NCBI GenBank assembly: GCA_035404185.1
Contig: DAONGN010000001.1
Coordinates: forward strand, 372,001-436,000
Origin: Candidatus Pacearchaeota archaeon
Lineage (GTDB): Bacteria > Patescibacteriota > Minisyncoccia > Minisyncoccales > Minisyncoccaceae
Reading direction: 5' to 3'
DNA length: 64,000 nucleotides
The translations under genes were made by a program, and so were the position numbers. This document shows positions 1-8,493 of the stretch, piece by piece. The stretch's first letter is position 1. Each line of letters begins with the position of its first letter. Under the pieces are notes generated by a model that was not told where the DNA came from, did no database searches, and saw nothing but the letters and a program-made list of their open reading frames with translations.

Positions 1-1
1 A

Positions 2-559
2 GGAAGAGGAGAAATATTGTTTACTCATTTCGGTTTTAGTGGTCCATTAATTTTAGACATGAGTAGGACAATCGGGGACTTATTAGAAAGAGGAAAAGTC
101 AAAATGACGATTGATTTATTTCCAAGCAAGAACACTGAACAATTAGATAAGTTCATTCTATCTGTCTTTAATAAAAATAGGAAGAAACATGTTTTAAAAT
201 GTTTGAATGATTTTTTTCCAGAAAAACTTTCTGCTTTTATTCTTAACTTTAGCAGTGTTTCTTTCGACAGAAAGGGAAATGATATTACTAAAGATGAAAG
301 AGTGAGGATGATTAAATTTTTGAAAAAGATTGAAATTAGTATTGTTGGTCTTCTTGGTTTTGATAAAGCCATGGCAACTCATGGTGGTATTTCTTTGAAA
401 ACAATAGACTCAAAGACAATGAAATCTAAATTAATCAATAATTTATATTTTGCCGGAGAAGCAATTAATCTTGATGGTCCTTGTGGAGGATATAATTTAC
501 AGATGTGCTGGACTACGGGATATGTGGCTGGGCAGAATGCAGCAAGTAGTGTAAAATAA
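2..559 (+). CDS. HI0933-like FAD-dependent oxidoreductase, 3' part
   Basis: This is the C-terminal part of a BaiN/HI0933-type flavoprotein, a family of FAD-dependent reductases of unclear substrate. The reading frame is open to the left edge, so the gene begins outside the window; the TTG at 17 is internal because the upstream codons continue the family motif GEILFTHFGFSGP. The end shows the conserved FAD-binding segment (LYFAGEAINLDGPCGGYNLQ, then a Trp/Thr-Thr-Gly and an Ala-rich helix). The next gene starts 4 bp after the stop, which suggests an operon. Family membership is seen in sequence; the substrate is unknown. Confidence 0.85.
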   Translation, partial: GRGEILFTHFGFSGPLILDMSRTIGDLLERGKVKMTIDLFPSKNTEQLDKFILSVFNKNRKKHVLKCLNDFFPEKLSAFILNFSSVSFDRKGNDITKDERVRMIKFLKKIEISIVGLLGFDKAMATHGGISLKTIDSKTMKSKLINNLYFAGEAINLDGPCGGYNLQMCWTTGYVAGQNAASSVK

Positions 560-563
560 TATC

Positions 564-2441
564 ATGATTAATCTTGAGAAAATATCAAAAAACACCTTTT
601 GTTTATTCGTATTCTTTTTTCCATTTTTTTTCATTCCCCAGATAAATGTCTCGCAGGTTTTAAATGAAAAAGCATTTCTTTTAGTTTTTGCTTTTACTAT
701 TTTTTTTCTTCAATTATTAAATATTTTTCTTTCAAAGAAGGTTACTTTTAGAGATAGCCCATTACAGAGAATAATAGTCTTTTTGATTTTTTCTCTTCTA
801 TTATCGTTGTTATTTTCTAAAAATATGTTTTTAAGTTTTTGGGGCCGTCCATTTCAAGCCGATGCTTTTATAGTTTTTTTAGCTTGTTTTGTGGTTTTTT
901 ATTTATCAAGCACCATCAAAAGAAGAGGCGTTTTAAAAATATTAGAGTACTTCGTTGCTGGTTCAGCTATCTTATCAATACTTTATCTTATTAAAAAGTT
1001 TACAGGAGTAAGTCCAGTTATTTTTGATAGTATATCTGGAACAGCAATTGTTATTTCAATGGCTTTTGTTGTTTTAATATCTTTTGTTTTCAACAATTTA
1101 AATTATTTCAGAAAAGGTAAGGGTTATAGTATTGTGAGAGTAGCCTCAATGGGAACATTTTTTATTTTATTTTTAACTTCTTTAATATTGATAGACTTCA
1201 AACTTTCTTGGTTTTTTGTATCAATAGGAACATTTTTTGTTTTTTGGAGAAGCATGCTTGAAAGCGATTTTGTGTTCAAAAGAAAGAAAGCAATTCTTTC
1301 AGTGTCTTTACTTTTAGTTTTTTTATCTTTATTTTTTTTACGCATTCCTTTCACTGATAAGATTGATGAATCAAAGCTTTCTTATGAATCAAGTTGGAGC
1401 ATAGCAGAAAAAAGTTTAGGGGAGAGTTTTAAAAACTTTTTTGTAGGCTCTGGGCTATCAACTTATTCTTATCAGTTTTCTTTATATAAGGATAAAAGCT
1501 TTAATATGGCTGATTCCTCATTAATATTTGAAGAAGGATCTATTCCTCTTTTAACTTTTTTTGTCACGGGCGGATTTTTATTAGTTTTTGCATTGTTACT
1601 TTTAATTTCTTTTTTTTATTATCAAGGGTTTACTTATTTTTTAAATTTTAGAAAAGAAAATAAAAATGATCCAGTGAATGTTTTAGATTTATTGTTTCCA
1701 ACTATTTTTTGTCTTACGCTTTTAATGTTTTTTTATAAAATTGATGTAAGTTCTCTTTTCTTATTATTTTTTACTTTAGGTCTTTGGGATGGACAACAGA
1801 AAGGACAAGAAAAAATCATCGATATTCCTTCCCAAAATATTGCCAAGGTAGTTCTCTCTTTTATTTTTATTGTCTGGGGATCAATTGTTTTCAATTTTAT
1901 AAATTATTATAGAGCCGAAACTCATTATCAAAAATCAATAAATAATTATAATAATCAAGGGGCTATTAGCGAATCAATATCAGAAATGGAAAAAGCTTCA
2001 AATTTATGGAAGTCAGGGGATTATTATGTCGGTCTTTCTCAATTATATTTAATAAAAGCTAGTGAAGATTTTGAACAAAAATGGACCACTAAAGACAAGA
2101 AAGAAGAACAGAAACAATCTATTAAAGATAGTGCTTCAAAAGCTGAAGTATCAGCCAAAGTAGCTTGTGAGTCTGATAAGAATAATTTTCAAAGTTGGCA
2201 GAACTTAGGTTTAGTTTATGAGAACACAAATTTTCTCGTAGAAGACAGAACAGAAGAAGCAATTGTTGCATATGAAAAAGCTAAAGCTTTAGCTCCTCAG
2301 AATTATGATATTTATGTAGCAGTAGCTAGATTATTAGAAGAAGACAAAAAGTATGACGAAGCTTTAGCGGAATACAAGAAGGCTTTTGATTTGAATCCTT
2401 TAGATGAAAATGTTTTAAAAAAGATAAATCAACTACAATAA
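564..2441 (+). CDS. O-antigen ligase-like (Wzy) membrane protein with C-terminal TPRs
   Basis: A 625-residue integral membrane protein. Roughly residues 10-450 form about ten hydrophobic segments broken by a short extracytoplasmic stretch, the architecture of O-antigen ligase/polymerase (Wzy_C) proteins. Residues about 455-625 are soluble and contain TPR-like helices, the last two ending in AKALAPQNYDIYVAVARLLE and KAFDLNPLDENVL. In CPR genomes this fusion is common and is thought to act on surface glycans, but no substrate can be read here. It follows the flavoprotein by 4 bp and precedes murB, which has its own -10 box. Confidence 0.7.
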   Translation: MINLEKISKNTFCLFVFFFPFFFIPQINVSQVLNEKAFLLVFAFTIFFLQLLNIFLSKKVTFRDSPLQRIIVFLIFSLLLSLLFSKNMFLSFWGRPFQADAFIVFLACFVVFYLSSTIKRRGVLKILEYFVAGSAILSILYLIKKFTGVSPVIFDSISGTAIVISMAFVVLISFVFNNLNYFRKGKGYSIVRVASMGTFFILFLTSLILIDFKLSWFFVSIGTFFVFWRSMLESDFVFKRKKAILSVSLLLVFLSLFFLRIPFTDKIDESKLSYESSWSIAEKSLGESFKNFFVGSGLSTYSYQFSLYKDKSFNMADSSLIFEEGSIPLLTFFVTGGFLLVFALLLLISFFYYQGFTYFLNFRKENKNDPVNVLDLLFPTIFCLTLLMFFYKIDVSSLFLLFFTLGLWDGQQKGQEKIIDIPSQNIAKVVLSFIFIVWGSIVFNFINYYRAETHYQKSINNYNNQGAISESISEMEKASNLWKSGDYYVGLSQLYLIKASEDFEQKWTTKDKKEEQKQSIKDSASKAEVSAKVACESDKNNFQSWQNLGLVYENTNFLVEDRTEEAIVAYEKAKALAPQNYDIYVAVARLLEEDKKYDEALAEYKKAFDLNPLDENVLKKINQLQ

Positions 2442-2445
2442 TTTG

Positions 2446-2454
2446 TGTTATAAT
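2446..2454 (+). promoter_or_regulatory. Extended -10 promoter of murB (leaderless)
   Basis: TGTTATAAT is a perfect extended -10 element (TGn-TATAAT). Counting 7 bases from its end puts the predicted transcript start on the A of the murB ATG at 2461, so the mRNA would have no 5' leader. No Shine-Dalgarno sequence is present. Confidence 0.65.
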
Positions 2455-2460
2455 TGAAAT

Positions 2461-3444
2461 ATGGATATATTTAATGAATTAAAAAACGATTTTCCTAGAA
2501 TAGAAAAAGATATTCCTCTTAAGAATTATTCTACTTTTAGAATAGGTGGTTCAGCTAAATATTTTTTAAGAACTTCTGATAAAAAAGAACTAAGAAAGAT
2601 AATCGAAAGAGCGAATAAAGAAAATATTCCTTTTTTGGTCATAGGGGGTGGAAGTAATATTCTTTTTTCTGATAGCGGTTTTGATGGATTAGTTGTCGCT
2701 TATAGGGCAGAAAATTTGTCAAAAGAAAATTTTAATATTGAGAAAAAAGAAAATGGAAGCAACATGATTGTTAAGGTTGACACATCTATTCCGTTGTCTT
2801 TTTTGATTTCTGAATTGAATAATTTATCTGGTCTTGAATGGGGAGTTGGAATACCGGGAACACTAGGTGGTGCGATTAATGGCAATTCCGGTGCCTTTAA
2901 TGAATCAATTTCTAATTCAATTGAAAGTGTAGATGTTTTAAATATTTCTTCTGATGGTGTTGTAGAAAAAAAGATGAAAAATAAAGAATGTCTTTTTGGA
3001 TACAGAACGAGCATTTTTAAGAATAATAGCAGCTTATTGATTGTTTCAGCTGAATTAAGTTTATTAAAAGATAGCGAAGATGAGATTAAAAAGAGAATAA
3101 ATAACAATTTAAACAAGAGAATAATAAAACAACCAAAAGGATTTTCCGCTGGTTCTATTTTTAAAAATTATCAAGGAAAGTTATCAGAAAATATTATTAA
3201 AAATTATCCTCAATTAAAAAGTTTTAATGAAAAAGGAATTATTCCAGTTGGATTATTGATTGAATTGTGCAACTTAAAGGGAAAAAAAATCGGTGATGCA
3301 AAAATTTCAGATGAACATGCCAACTTTATCATCAATTTAAAAAATGCAACATCAAATGATGTTGTGAGTTTGATAAATTTAATAAAAAAATCAGTCAAAG
3401 AAAAATTTTTAATCGATCTAAATGAAGAAATTAAAATTTTTTAG
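2461..3444 (+). CDS. murB: UDP-N-acetylenolpyruvoylglucosamine reductase
   Basis: MurB reduces enolpyruvyl-UDP-GlcNAc to UDP-MurNAc with NADPH and FAD, the second committed step of cytoplasmic peptidoglycan precursor synthesis. At 327 residues it has the family layout: the N-terminal NYSTFRIGG, the FAD-binding GGGSNILFSD (about residues 62-71), GVGIPGTLGGAINGNSGAF, the GYRTSIFK segment, and the C-terminal AGSIFKN and ISDEHANFIIN motifs holding the catalytic Ser/Glu region. It is the only peptidoglycan-precursor gene in the window, although uppS, uppP and an NagZ-like gene lie elsewhere. Confidence 0.95.
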   Translation: MDIFNELKNDFPRIEKDIPLKNYSTFRIGGSAKYFLRTSDKKELRKIIERANKENIPFLVIGGGSNILFSDSGFDGLVVAYRAENLSKENFNIEKKENGSNMIVKVDTSIPLSFLISELNNLSGLEWGVGIPGTLGGAINGNSGAFNESISNSIESVDVLNISSDGVVEKKMKNKECLFGYRTSIFKNNSSLLIVSAELSLLKDSEDEIKKRINNNLNKRIIKQPKGFSAGSIFKNYQGKLSENIIKNYPQLKSFNEKGIIPVGLLIELCNLKGKKIGDAKISDEHANFIINLKNATSNDVVSLINLIKKSVKEKFLIDLNEEIKIF

Positions 3445-3553
3445 CATTTTACTATTGACAAATTTTTTAATAAAGAGGAAAATATAATTAGTAGATAATT
3501 TTTTGGTAATGAAAAAGGTCGACTAATTAAAAATCAAACTTTTTCTAAATAAA

Positions 3554-3646
3554 ATGGCAACAAAAAAGAAAGCTGTAAAAAAAGCTGCAAAGAAGAAACC
3601 AGCAAAGAAAACAGCTAAAAAGAAGACTGCAAAGAAAAGAAAATAA
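3554..3646 (+). CDS. 30-residue Lys/Ala-rich basic peptide (histone-H1-tail-like)
   Basis: A short ORF encodes 30 residues made almost only of Lys, Ala, Thr, Pro and Arg, beginning MATKKKAVKKAAKKKPAKK. The composition and KKxAKK spacing resemble the C-terminal tails of bacterial H1-like (Hc1/AlgP-type) DNA-binding proteins, but there is no globular domain. It sits alone between murB and hpf and is closed by an inverted repeat 10 bp after the stop. The clean start, lack of other residues and downstream hairpin make translation plausible. A role in nucleic-acid binding is inference from charge only. Confidence 0.6.
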   Translation: MATKKKAVKKAAKKKPAKKTAKKKTAKKRK

Positions 3647-3655
3647 ATTTTCTCT

Positions 3656-3680
3656 AAAACAACTCACTAGGAGTTGTTTT
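3656..3680 (+). terminator. Hairpin terminator after the basic peptide
   Basis: AAAACAACTC and GAGTTGTTTT form a perfect 10-bp stem around an ACTAG loop. The T-rich right arm and left A-run make it a plausible intrinsic terminator on either strand, although the T tract after the stem is interrupted. Confidence 0.6.
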
Positions 3681-3701
3681 AGTTAGAATGTTTTTAAAAG
3701 C

Positions 3702-4037
3702 ATGAATATAAAAATAAAAGGAACTAATGTTGAGTTAACAGATTATTTATTAAAATTGATTGATCAAAAAATTAAGAAAGTAGAAAAATTACTTCCAGAC
3801 AATCCAGACCTAATTATTGAGGTTGAGTTAGAAAAGACAACTAGACATCATCAAAAGGGAGATTTATTCCGCGTAGAGGTTCAAGTTGAAGTTCCGGGTG
3901 GTAAATTATTAAGAGCCGTTTCAAAGAAAGAAGACTTCCGTTCTGCTCTAACTGATGTTAGAGAAGAGCTAGAGGTTCAAATTAAAAAACACAAAGAAAA
4001 GATATCTTTAGAACAAAGAAGGAGAGTTAAAAAATAA
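3702..4037 (+). CDS. hpf: Ribosome hibernation promoting factor, short form
   Basis: HPF/RaiA binds the decoding centre of idle 30S subunits and protects ribosomes in stationary phase. The 111-residue protein has the beta-alpha-beta-beta-beta-alpha core of the S30AE domain: the N-terminal MNIKIKGTNVELTDYL, then DLIIEVELEKTTRHHQKGDLFRVEVQVEVPGG (residues about 38-70) and the DFRSALTDVREELEVQIKKHKEK helix. It lacks the C-terminal dimerisation domain of long HPF, so it is a short form. It is a single gene with a strong terminator overlapping the convergent gene. Confidence 0.92.
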   Translation: MNIKIKGTNVELTDYLLKLIDQKIKKVEKLLPDNPDLIIEVELEKTTRHHQKGDLFRVEVQVEVPGGKLLRAVSKKEDFRSALTDVREELEVQIKKHKEKISLEQRRRVKK

Positions 4038-4042
4038 ATAAG

Positions 4043-4069
4043 GGCACCTATTGTTTAGGTGCCTTTTTT
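4043..4069. terminator. Terminator between hpf and a convergent gene
   Basis: GGCACCTA pairs perfectly with TAGGTGCC around a TTGTT loop and is followed by six T. It overlaps the stop codon of the minus-strand gene at 4055, so it serves hpf and may also slow the opposing transcript. Confidence 0.9.
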
Positions 4070-4453
4070 GAATGGGGGATATTCGTATCCGGGCCATTCA
4101 ATTATTTTTGTGATGACATGGGCGAACAGCTTTCTGTTTCCTATTTCTAAAATAGGAATGCTGCCGTCGTAGCCAATCAGCTTGATGGTGGTTGTTTCCT
4201 CTGTTTGAATCGGTTCAGGTTCTTTTTTAAATAAGCCGAGGAAGCGATTTGAAAGATCGTTTTTCATAAATGTCCTGACAAAGACCCTTTGTTCGAATAG
4301 TTCATCAAGATTTTCAACCTTTTGTACTTTTTCACCCCATATTTCTATGTGGTCGATATTGTAGCAGTGGGGCTCTATCACCCAATGAATAATCCCTTTT
4401 TTGGGATATTTTTCTTTTCTGCTATAATGTCCTTCTCCAAAAGACTCTGCCAT
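4055..4453 (-). CDS. Uncharacterised 132-residue protein with Shine-Dalgarno
   Basis: I do not recognise a family. The 132 residues are soluble, with an N-terminal region rich in His/Tyr/Trp (HYSRKEKYPKKGIIHWVIEPHCYN), a charged middle (FKKEPEPIQTEETTT) and a beta-rich end (IKLIGYDGSIPILEIGNRKLFAHVI). The start is supported by an AAAAGGAG Shine-Dalgarno 7 bases before the ATG, unlike most neighbours. The gene points against hpf and secA, with which it shares no operon. Codon use is less AT-biased than in secA. It may belong to the acquired class of genes in this window; function unknown. Confidence 0.7.
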   Translation of the reverse strand: MAESFGEGHYSRKEKYPKKGIIHWVIEPHCYNIDHIEIWGEKVQKVENLDELFEQRVFVRTFMKNDLSNRFLGLFKKEPEPIQTEETTTIKLIGYDGSIPILEIGNRKLFAHVITKIIEWPGYEYPPFKKGT

Positions 4454-4566
4454 TTATGACTCCTTTTAAGTACTATCTCCATTTACGGATTGTTTGTTTA
4501 TTAGCATGTTTTTATACGTTGGTAAAGTCTTTGACGTTTTATCTTTCTTAATATAGTATGTAGTGG

Positions 4567-4572
4567 TATAAT
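4567..4572 (+). promoter_or_regulatory. -10 box of secA
   Basis: A perfect TATAAT ends 11 bases before the secA ATG, which predicts a leader of about 5 nt. A second weaker box (TATAGT at 4552) lies 15 bp after a TTGACG at 4531. Confidence 0.5.
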
Positions 4573-4583
4573 AATTAAAATAT

Positions 4584-7028
4584 ATGGCATTTCTAGAAAG
4601 CCTTTTTGGCAACGCAAACACTAAATACGCAAACAGTTTAAAGCCTTTAATCAATCAAATTAATGATTTAGAGACTGAGGTTTCGGCTTTAAATCCTGAA
4701 GAGGTTAAATTTAAGATACAAGATATTAAAAAAAGATTAATTGATGGGGAAGCAATAGACAATGTTTTGCCAGAGGTTTTTGCTTTGGTAAGAGAGGCTG
4801 GCAAGAGGACTCTTAATCAAAGGCATTTTGATTGTCAGTTGATCGGAGGAATAGCTTTACATCAGGGTAAAATTGCTGAGATGAGAACAGGAGAAGGAAA
4901 AACACTAACCGCAACCCTACCTTTAGTTTTAAACTCTCTTTCAAGTAAAGGATGTCACTTAGTTACCGTTAATGATTATTTATCAAGAAGAGATGCTGTT
5001 TGGATGGGACAGATATATAATTTTCTTGGCTTAACAGTTGGTTGTATAAATCATGACCAGTCTTTTATCTATGATTCAGAATATAAAAAAGCTGAAGAAA
5101 AAAAAGATGAAATAAGAGATGAACTTGGAGGATTCTTGGTTGAAGAAGATTTTTTAAAGCCTTGCTCAAGAAAAGAAGCTTACGATTGTGATATTACTTA
5201 TGGAACGAATAATGAGTTTGGTTTTGATTATCTTAAAGATAACATGGTTTATGATTTAAAGAATAGAATGCAGAGAGGATTTAATTATGCAATCGTTGAT
5301 GAAGTGGATTCAATATTAATTGATGAAGCTAGAACGCCTTTGATTATCTCTGCTCCCGATGAAGAAGGATCAAAGTGGTATACCGAATTTTCAAAAATTA
5401 TTCCTAGATTGAGCAAAGAAGAAGATTATGAAGTTGATGAAAAATTAAGAGCTGTTACTTTAACAGAAAAAGGAATTGATAAGATAGAAGGAATTTTAAA
5501 TGTGGGAAATATTTACGATGAGAGAGGAATAAAATATCTTCATCATATGGAGCAGGCCCTTAAAGCAGAAATACTTTTTAAAAAAGACAAAGACTATGTT
5601 ATTAAAAATGGTGAAATTATCATTGTTGATGAATTTACAGGAAGAATGATGCCAGGAAGAAGATGGTCCGGTGGGCTTCATCAAGCGATAGAAGCCAAAG
5701 AAGGTGTAAGGATTATGCCTGAATCAATAACTTTAGCCTCAATTACTTTCCAGAATTATTTTAGAATGTATGAAAAACTTGCTGGGATGACAGGAACCGC
5801 TGAAACATCAGCTGAAGAATTTGACAAGGTATATCACTTGGACGTTGTTGTTATTCCAACCAATAAAAACATCATTAGAAAAGATTTAGGAGATAAGGTT
5901 TACAAAACAGAAGAAGCTAAATTTAAAGCCGTAGCCGAAGAAGTTAAAGAGAAATACAAAATAGGTCAGCCAGTATTAGTTGGAACGACTTCGATTGAAA
6001 AAAATGAATATTTAGATAAATTATTATCAAGAGAAGGAATTCCTCATAAGGTTTTAAATGCTAAGCATCACGAAGAAGAAGGTGAGATTATTGCTCAAGC
6101 CGGAAGAAAGGGTGGTGTTACTATTGCTACTAATATGGCAGGAAGAGGAGTCGATATATATTTAGGAGGAAAACCATCAACACCAGAAGAAAACGAAGAA
6201 GTTAAAAAGTTAGGTGGTTTGCATGTTATCGGAACCGAGAGGCATGAAGCAAGAAGAATTGATAATCAATTAAGAGGAAGAGCTGGAAGACAAGGAGACC
6301 CAGGAACAACTCAATTTTTTGTTTCTTTAGATGATGATGTTATCAGAATATTCGGAGGAGACAGAATAAAATCCTTAATGGAAAGATTTAATATTCCTGA
6401 AGACACTCCAATTGAAAATGGAATGATTTCTAAAAGCATTGAATCGGCTCAAGGAAAAATAGAAGGATTTAACTTTGATGCTAGAAAACATGTTTTGGAA
6501 TATGACGATGTTTTAAACAAACAAAGAGGAACAATTTATTCAAAAAGAGTTGAGATATTGGAGAAATCAGAAAAAGGAGAATTAAAAGAAGTAGTTTTGC
6601 CGTTATTGGAAAAATACAATTATTCTCAAGAAGATTACGAGAAGAAAGAAAAAGAGGTGGGAGCGGAAAATATGAGACAGATTGAAAAAATAGCCGGTTT
6701 AAGGGTGATAGACAATCTTTGGATTGAGCATTTGGAAAACATGGAAAGCTTAAAGGATTCGGTTAGATTAAGAGCTTATGGCCAAAGAGATCCTCTAGTT
6801 GAGTACAAGAAGGAAGGATACAAGATGTTTAAGGAATTACTAGAGAACTATGAAAGAATGTTGGTAGAGAGTATTATGAGGGCATCAATTAAAGTAGAAA
6901 ATACTCCCAATCAGATGCAAGCTGTTTCGGAAAACAGAGGAAACAGTGTTTCTAAATCAGAAGTTGGCAGAAATGATCCTTGTCCTTGCGGCAGTGGGAA
7001 GAAATATAAGCATTGTTGCGGGAAGTAA
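4584..7028 (+). CDS. secA: Preprotein translocase ATPase SecA
   Basis: SecA is the cytoplasmic motor that drives unfolded preproteins through SecYEG (secY is at 50.3 kb). The 814-residue protein carries the Walker A MRTGEGKTL near residue 100, the DEAD-type DEVDSILIDEARTPLIIS near 220, the preprotein-binding domain, the second motor domain with TNMAGRGVDI and the QLRGRAGRQGDPG arginine-finger motif, and the C-terminal zinc/SecB-binding tail GRNDPCPCGSGKKYKHCC. All expected motifs are present and full length. The following HD-domain gene starts 1 bp after the stop, so the two are probably co-transcribed. Confidence 0.97.
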   Translation: MAFLESLFGNANTKYANSLKPLINQINDLETEVSALNPEEVKFKIQDIKKRLIDGEAIDNVLPEVFALVREAGKRTLNQRHFDCQLIGGIALHQGKIAEMRTGEGKTLTATLPLVLNSLSSKGCHLVTVNDYLSRRDAVWMGQIYNFLGLTVGCINHDQSFIYDSEYKKAEEKKDEIRDELGGFLVEEDFLKPCSRKEAYDCDITYGTNNEFGFDYLKDNMVYDLKNRMQRGFNYAIVDEVDSILIDEARTPLIISAPDEEGSKWYTEFSKIIPRLSKEEDYEVDEKLRAVTLTEKGIDKIEGILNVGNIYDERGIKYLHHMEQALKAEILFKKDKDYVIKNGEIIIVDEFTGRMMPGRRWSGGLHQAIEAKEGVRIMPESITLASITFQNYFRMYEKLAGMTGTAETSAEEFDKVYHLDVVVIPTNKNIIRKDLGDKVYKTEEAKFKAVAEEVKEKYKIGQPVLVGTTSIEKNEYLDKLLSREGIPHKVLNAKHHEEEGEIIAQAGRKGGVTIATNMAGRGVDIYLGGKPSTPEENEEVKKLGGLHVIGTERHEARRIDNQLRGRAGRQGDPGTTQFFVSLDDDVIRIFGGDRIKSLMERFNIPEDTPIENGMISKSIESAQGKIEGFNFDARKHVLEYDDVLNKQRGTIYSKRVEILEKSEKGELKEVVLPLLEKYNYSQEDYEKKEKEVGAENMRQIEKIAGLRVIDNLWIEHLENMESLKDSVRLRAYGQRDPLVEYKKEGYKMFKELLENYERMLVESIMRASIKVENTPNQMQAVSENRGNSVSKSEVGRNDPCPCGSGKKYKHCCGK

Positions 7029-7029
7029 T

Positions 7030-7692
7030 ATGAAAATAAATAACAAAATAATTGAAGAGATTAAAAAGATAGCCAAAGGTTATTTTGTTGGTGCTAGTAG
7101 TTGTCATGACTGGACTCATATTGAAAGGGTTTATAATCTAGCTATTAAAATTGCTAAAAAAGAGGGAGCAAATATTGATATTGTGAAGGCATCTGTCTAT
7201 CTTCATGATATTGGGCGTAAGGAAGAGATGAATAAAAAAGGGAAGATTTGTCATGCTGAAATAGGCTCTAAATTGGCTGAACAAATTTTATCAAAATTTA
7301 ATTTAAATGATGATATCATTGAAAATATAAAGCACTGTATTCTTTCTCATAGATATAGGAATGACTGTAAACCAGAAACAATCGAGGCTAAGGTTTTATT
7401 TGACGCCGATAAACTTGATTCTATTGGTGCAGTTGGAGTGGCGAGAGACTTTCTTTTTGCTGGATATTATGGAGGGCTTCTCTATGTTGGTAATGAGAAA
7501 CAGGTTGCAGAAAATGCAAGAGACTATGCTTATACCAAAAAGGACACAGCATTATTAGAATATTATTACAAATTAAGAAAAGTTAAGTCAGGAATGTTAA
7601 CTAAAACAGGAAAAGAAATTGCCGAAGATAGACACGAATATATGGCAAACTTTTTTAAGAGATTTGATTTAGAAGTAAAGGGTAAATTGTAG
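7030..7692 (+). CDS. HD-domain phosphohydrolase
   Basis: A 220-residue HD-superfamily metal-dependent phosphohydrolase of the YedJ/uncharacterised nucleotidase type. Metal ligands visible are H in SSCHDWTHIERV (residues about 20-30), the HD of VYLHDIGR (about 60), H in CHAEIG and the D of LFDADKLDSIG. The ATG at 7030, one base after the secA stop, is preferred; the open frame extends upstream into secA from 6946, but that overlap is unlikely. The substrate (nucleotide or signalling nucleotide) cannot be told. Confidence 0.85.
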   Translation: MKINNKIIEEIKKIAKGYFVGASSCHDWTHIERVYNLAIKIAKKEGANIDIVKASVYLHDIGRKEEMNKKGKICHAEIGSKLAEQILSKFNLNDDIIENIKHCILSHRYRNDCKPETIEAKVLFDADKLDSIGAVGVARDFLFAGYYGGLLYVGNEKQVAENARDYAYTKKDTALLEYYYKLRKVKSGMLTKTGKEIAEDRHEYMANFFKRFDLEVKGKL

Positions 7693-7701
7693 TATAAAAA
7701 A

Positions 7702-8151
7702 ATGATGTTTGAAGAATTTTTGTTAAAAGCAAAAATTAATACATACGCTAGCAACGGAGAAAATGAAGAAAAGATACTAGAAGATGGTAGCAAGGAGTTA
7801 GTCTATAAAAATAATGAATGGGAATATAGGGATAGATATTTTGGATTCAATCCGTTTATCGGAGAAGAAATTATTTTTAAGGATAGTAAAATTTTTTGGG
7901 GCATGAATTATTATGGTAGAATTATTTCTGATAAAGTTGAAACAGAACAGATTTACCAATTTCTTAAAAAGTCTCTACGATTAGCAAAAATAGAATACCC
8001 ATTTAGAGGGCCTATTGATTTTCAGGAGAATAATTGGATTTATAAAAATAAAATTAATGGTATAGCAAATAATTTTACTGGAAAAGAATCAATCTATTTT
8101 AAACAAGAGAAGGTTTATGAATTAATATATCATGGTGGTATTATTAAATAA
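7702..8151 (+). CDS. DUF5680-like protein
   Basis: A 149-residue soluble protein matching what I know of DUF5680: FEEFLLKAKINTYAS at the start, LEDGSKELVYKN, RDRYFGFNPFIGEE and GMNYYGRI, then a helical end closing with YHGGIIK. This family has no known activity; it is often seen in small standalone genes that may act on nucleotides or as stress proteins. It sits 9 bp after the HD-domain gene and 9 bp before a DUF3850-like gene, so secA, HD, DUF5680 and DUF3850 could be read as one unit. Confidence 0.6.
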   Translation: MMFEEFLLKAKINTYASNGENEEKILEDGSKELVYKNNEWEYRDRYFGFNPFIGEEIIFKDSKIFWGMNYYGRIISDKVETEQIYQFLKKSLRLAKIEYPFRGPIDFQENNWIYKNKINGIANNFTGKESIYFKQEKVYELIYHGGIIK

Positions 8152-8160
8152 TACTAAGAT

Positions 8161-8439
8161 ATGGCTATAATCAAAAAGAAAATTCCTCCAGATTTCTATG
8201 ACTTAGTTAATTCCAACAAAAAGAATTTTGAATTGAGATTAAATGAATTCGAAGTCAAAGAAGGAGACACTCTTATTCTTGAAGAATGGGATCCTAAAAC
8301 AAAGGAATACACCGGAAGAATAATAGAAAGAGAGGTCGGATATGTTTTAAAATTTAAATTAAACGATTTCGGACAAGAAGAATTGATAAGAGAGAAGGGA
8401 TTAGTAGTTTTTTCTTTAAAAAACAAGAAGATTGAATAG
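8161..8439 (+). CDS. DUF3850/ASCH-like small protein
   Basis: A 92-residue protein with the beta-barrel signature of the ASCH/PUA-like DUF3850 group: the N-terminal PPDFYDLVNSNKKNFELRLNE, then VKEGDTLILEEWDPKTKEYTGR, R-EVGYVLKF and a terminal beta strand. ASCH domains are predicted to bind RNA or modified nucleotides. It is the last gene of the possible secA unit. Its 3' end overlaps the predicted -35 of the next gene. Fold assignment is by motif; the ligand is unknown. Confidence 0.65.
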   Translation: MAIIKKKIPPDFYDLVNSNKKNFELRLNEFEVKEGDTLILEEWDPKTKEYTGRIIEREVGYVLKFKLNDFGQEELIREKGLVVFSLKNKKIE

Positions 8440-8464
8440 GAACAGTATTATATGATATACTGTT
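8432..8464 (+). promoter_or_regulatory. Promoter with overlapping palindromic operator
   Basis: TTGAAT (8432-8437) and TATACT (8456-8461) are spaced 18 bp. Over the spacer and the -10 lies a perfect inverted repeat: AACAGTAT (8441-8448) and ATACTGTT (8457-8464) with an 8-bp centre. This is a classic repressor-site position. The same repeat followed by TTT could also act as a weak terminator for the upstream gene. Confidence 0.5.
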
Positions 8465-8493
8465 TTTAGTTCACAAAAAGGAGCGTGAAATAT

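Noticed and set aside
3455..3488. TTGACA and TATAAT upstream of the basic peptide
   Set aside because: Both hexamers are perfect, but the spacer is 22 bp, too long for a sigma-70 promoter, so it was not listed.
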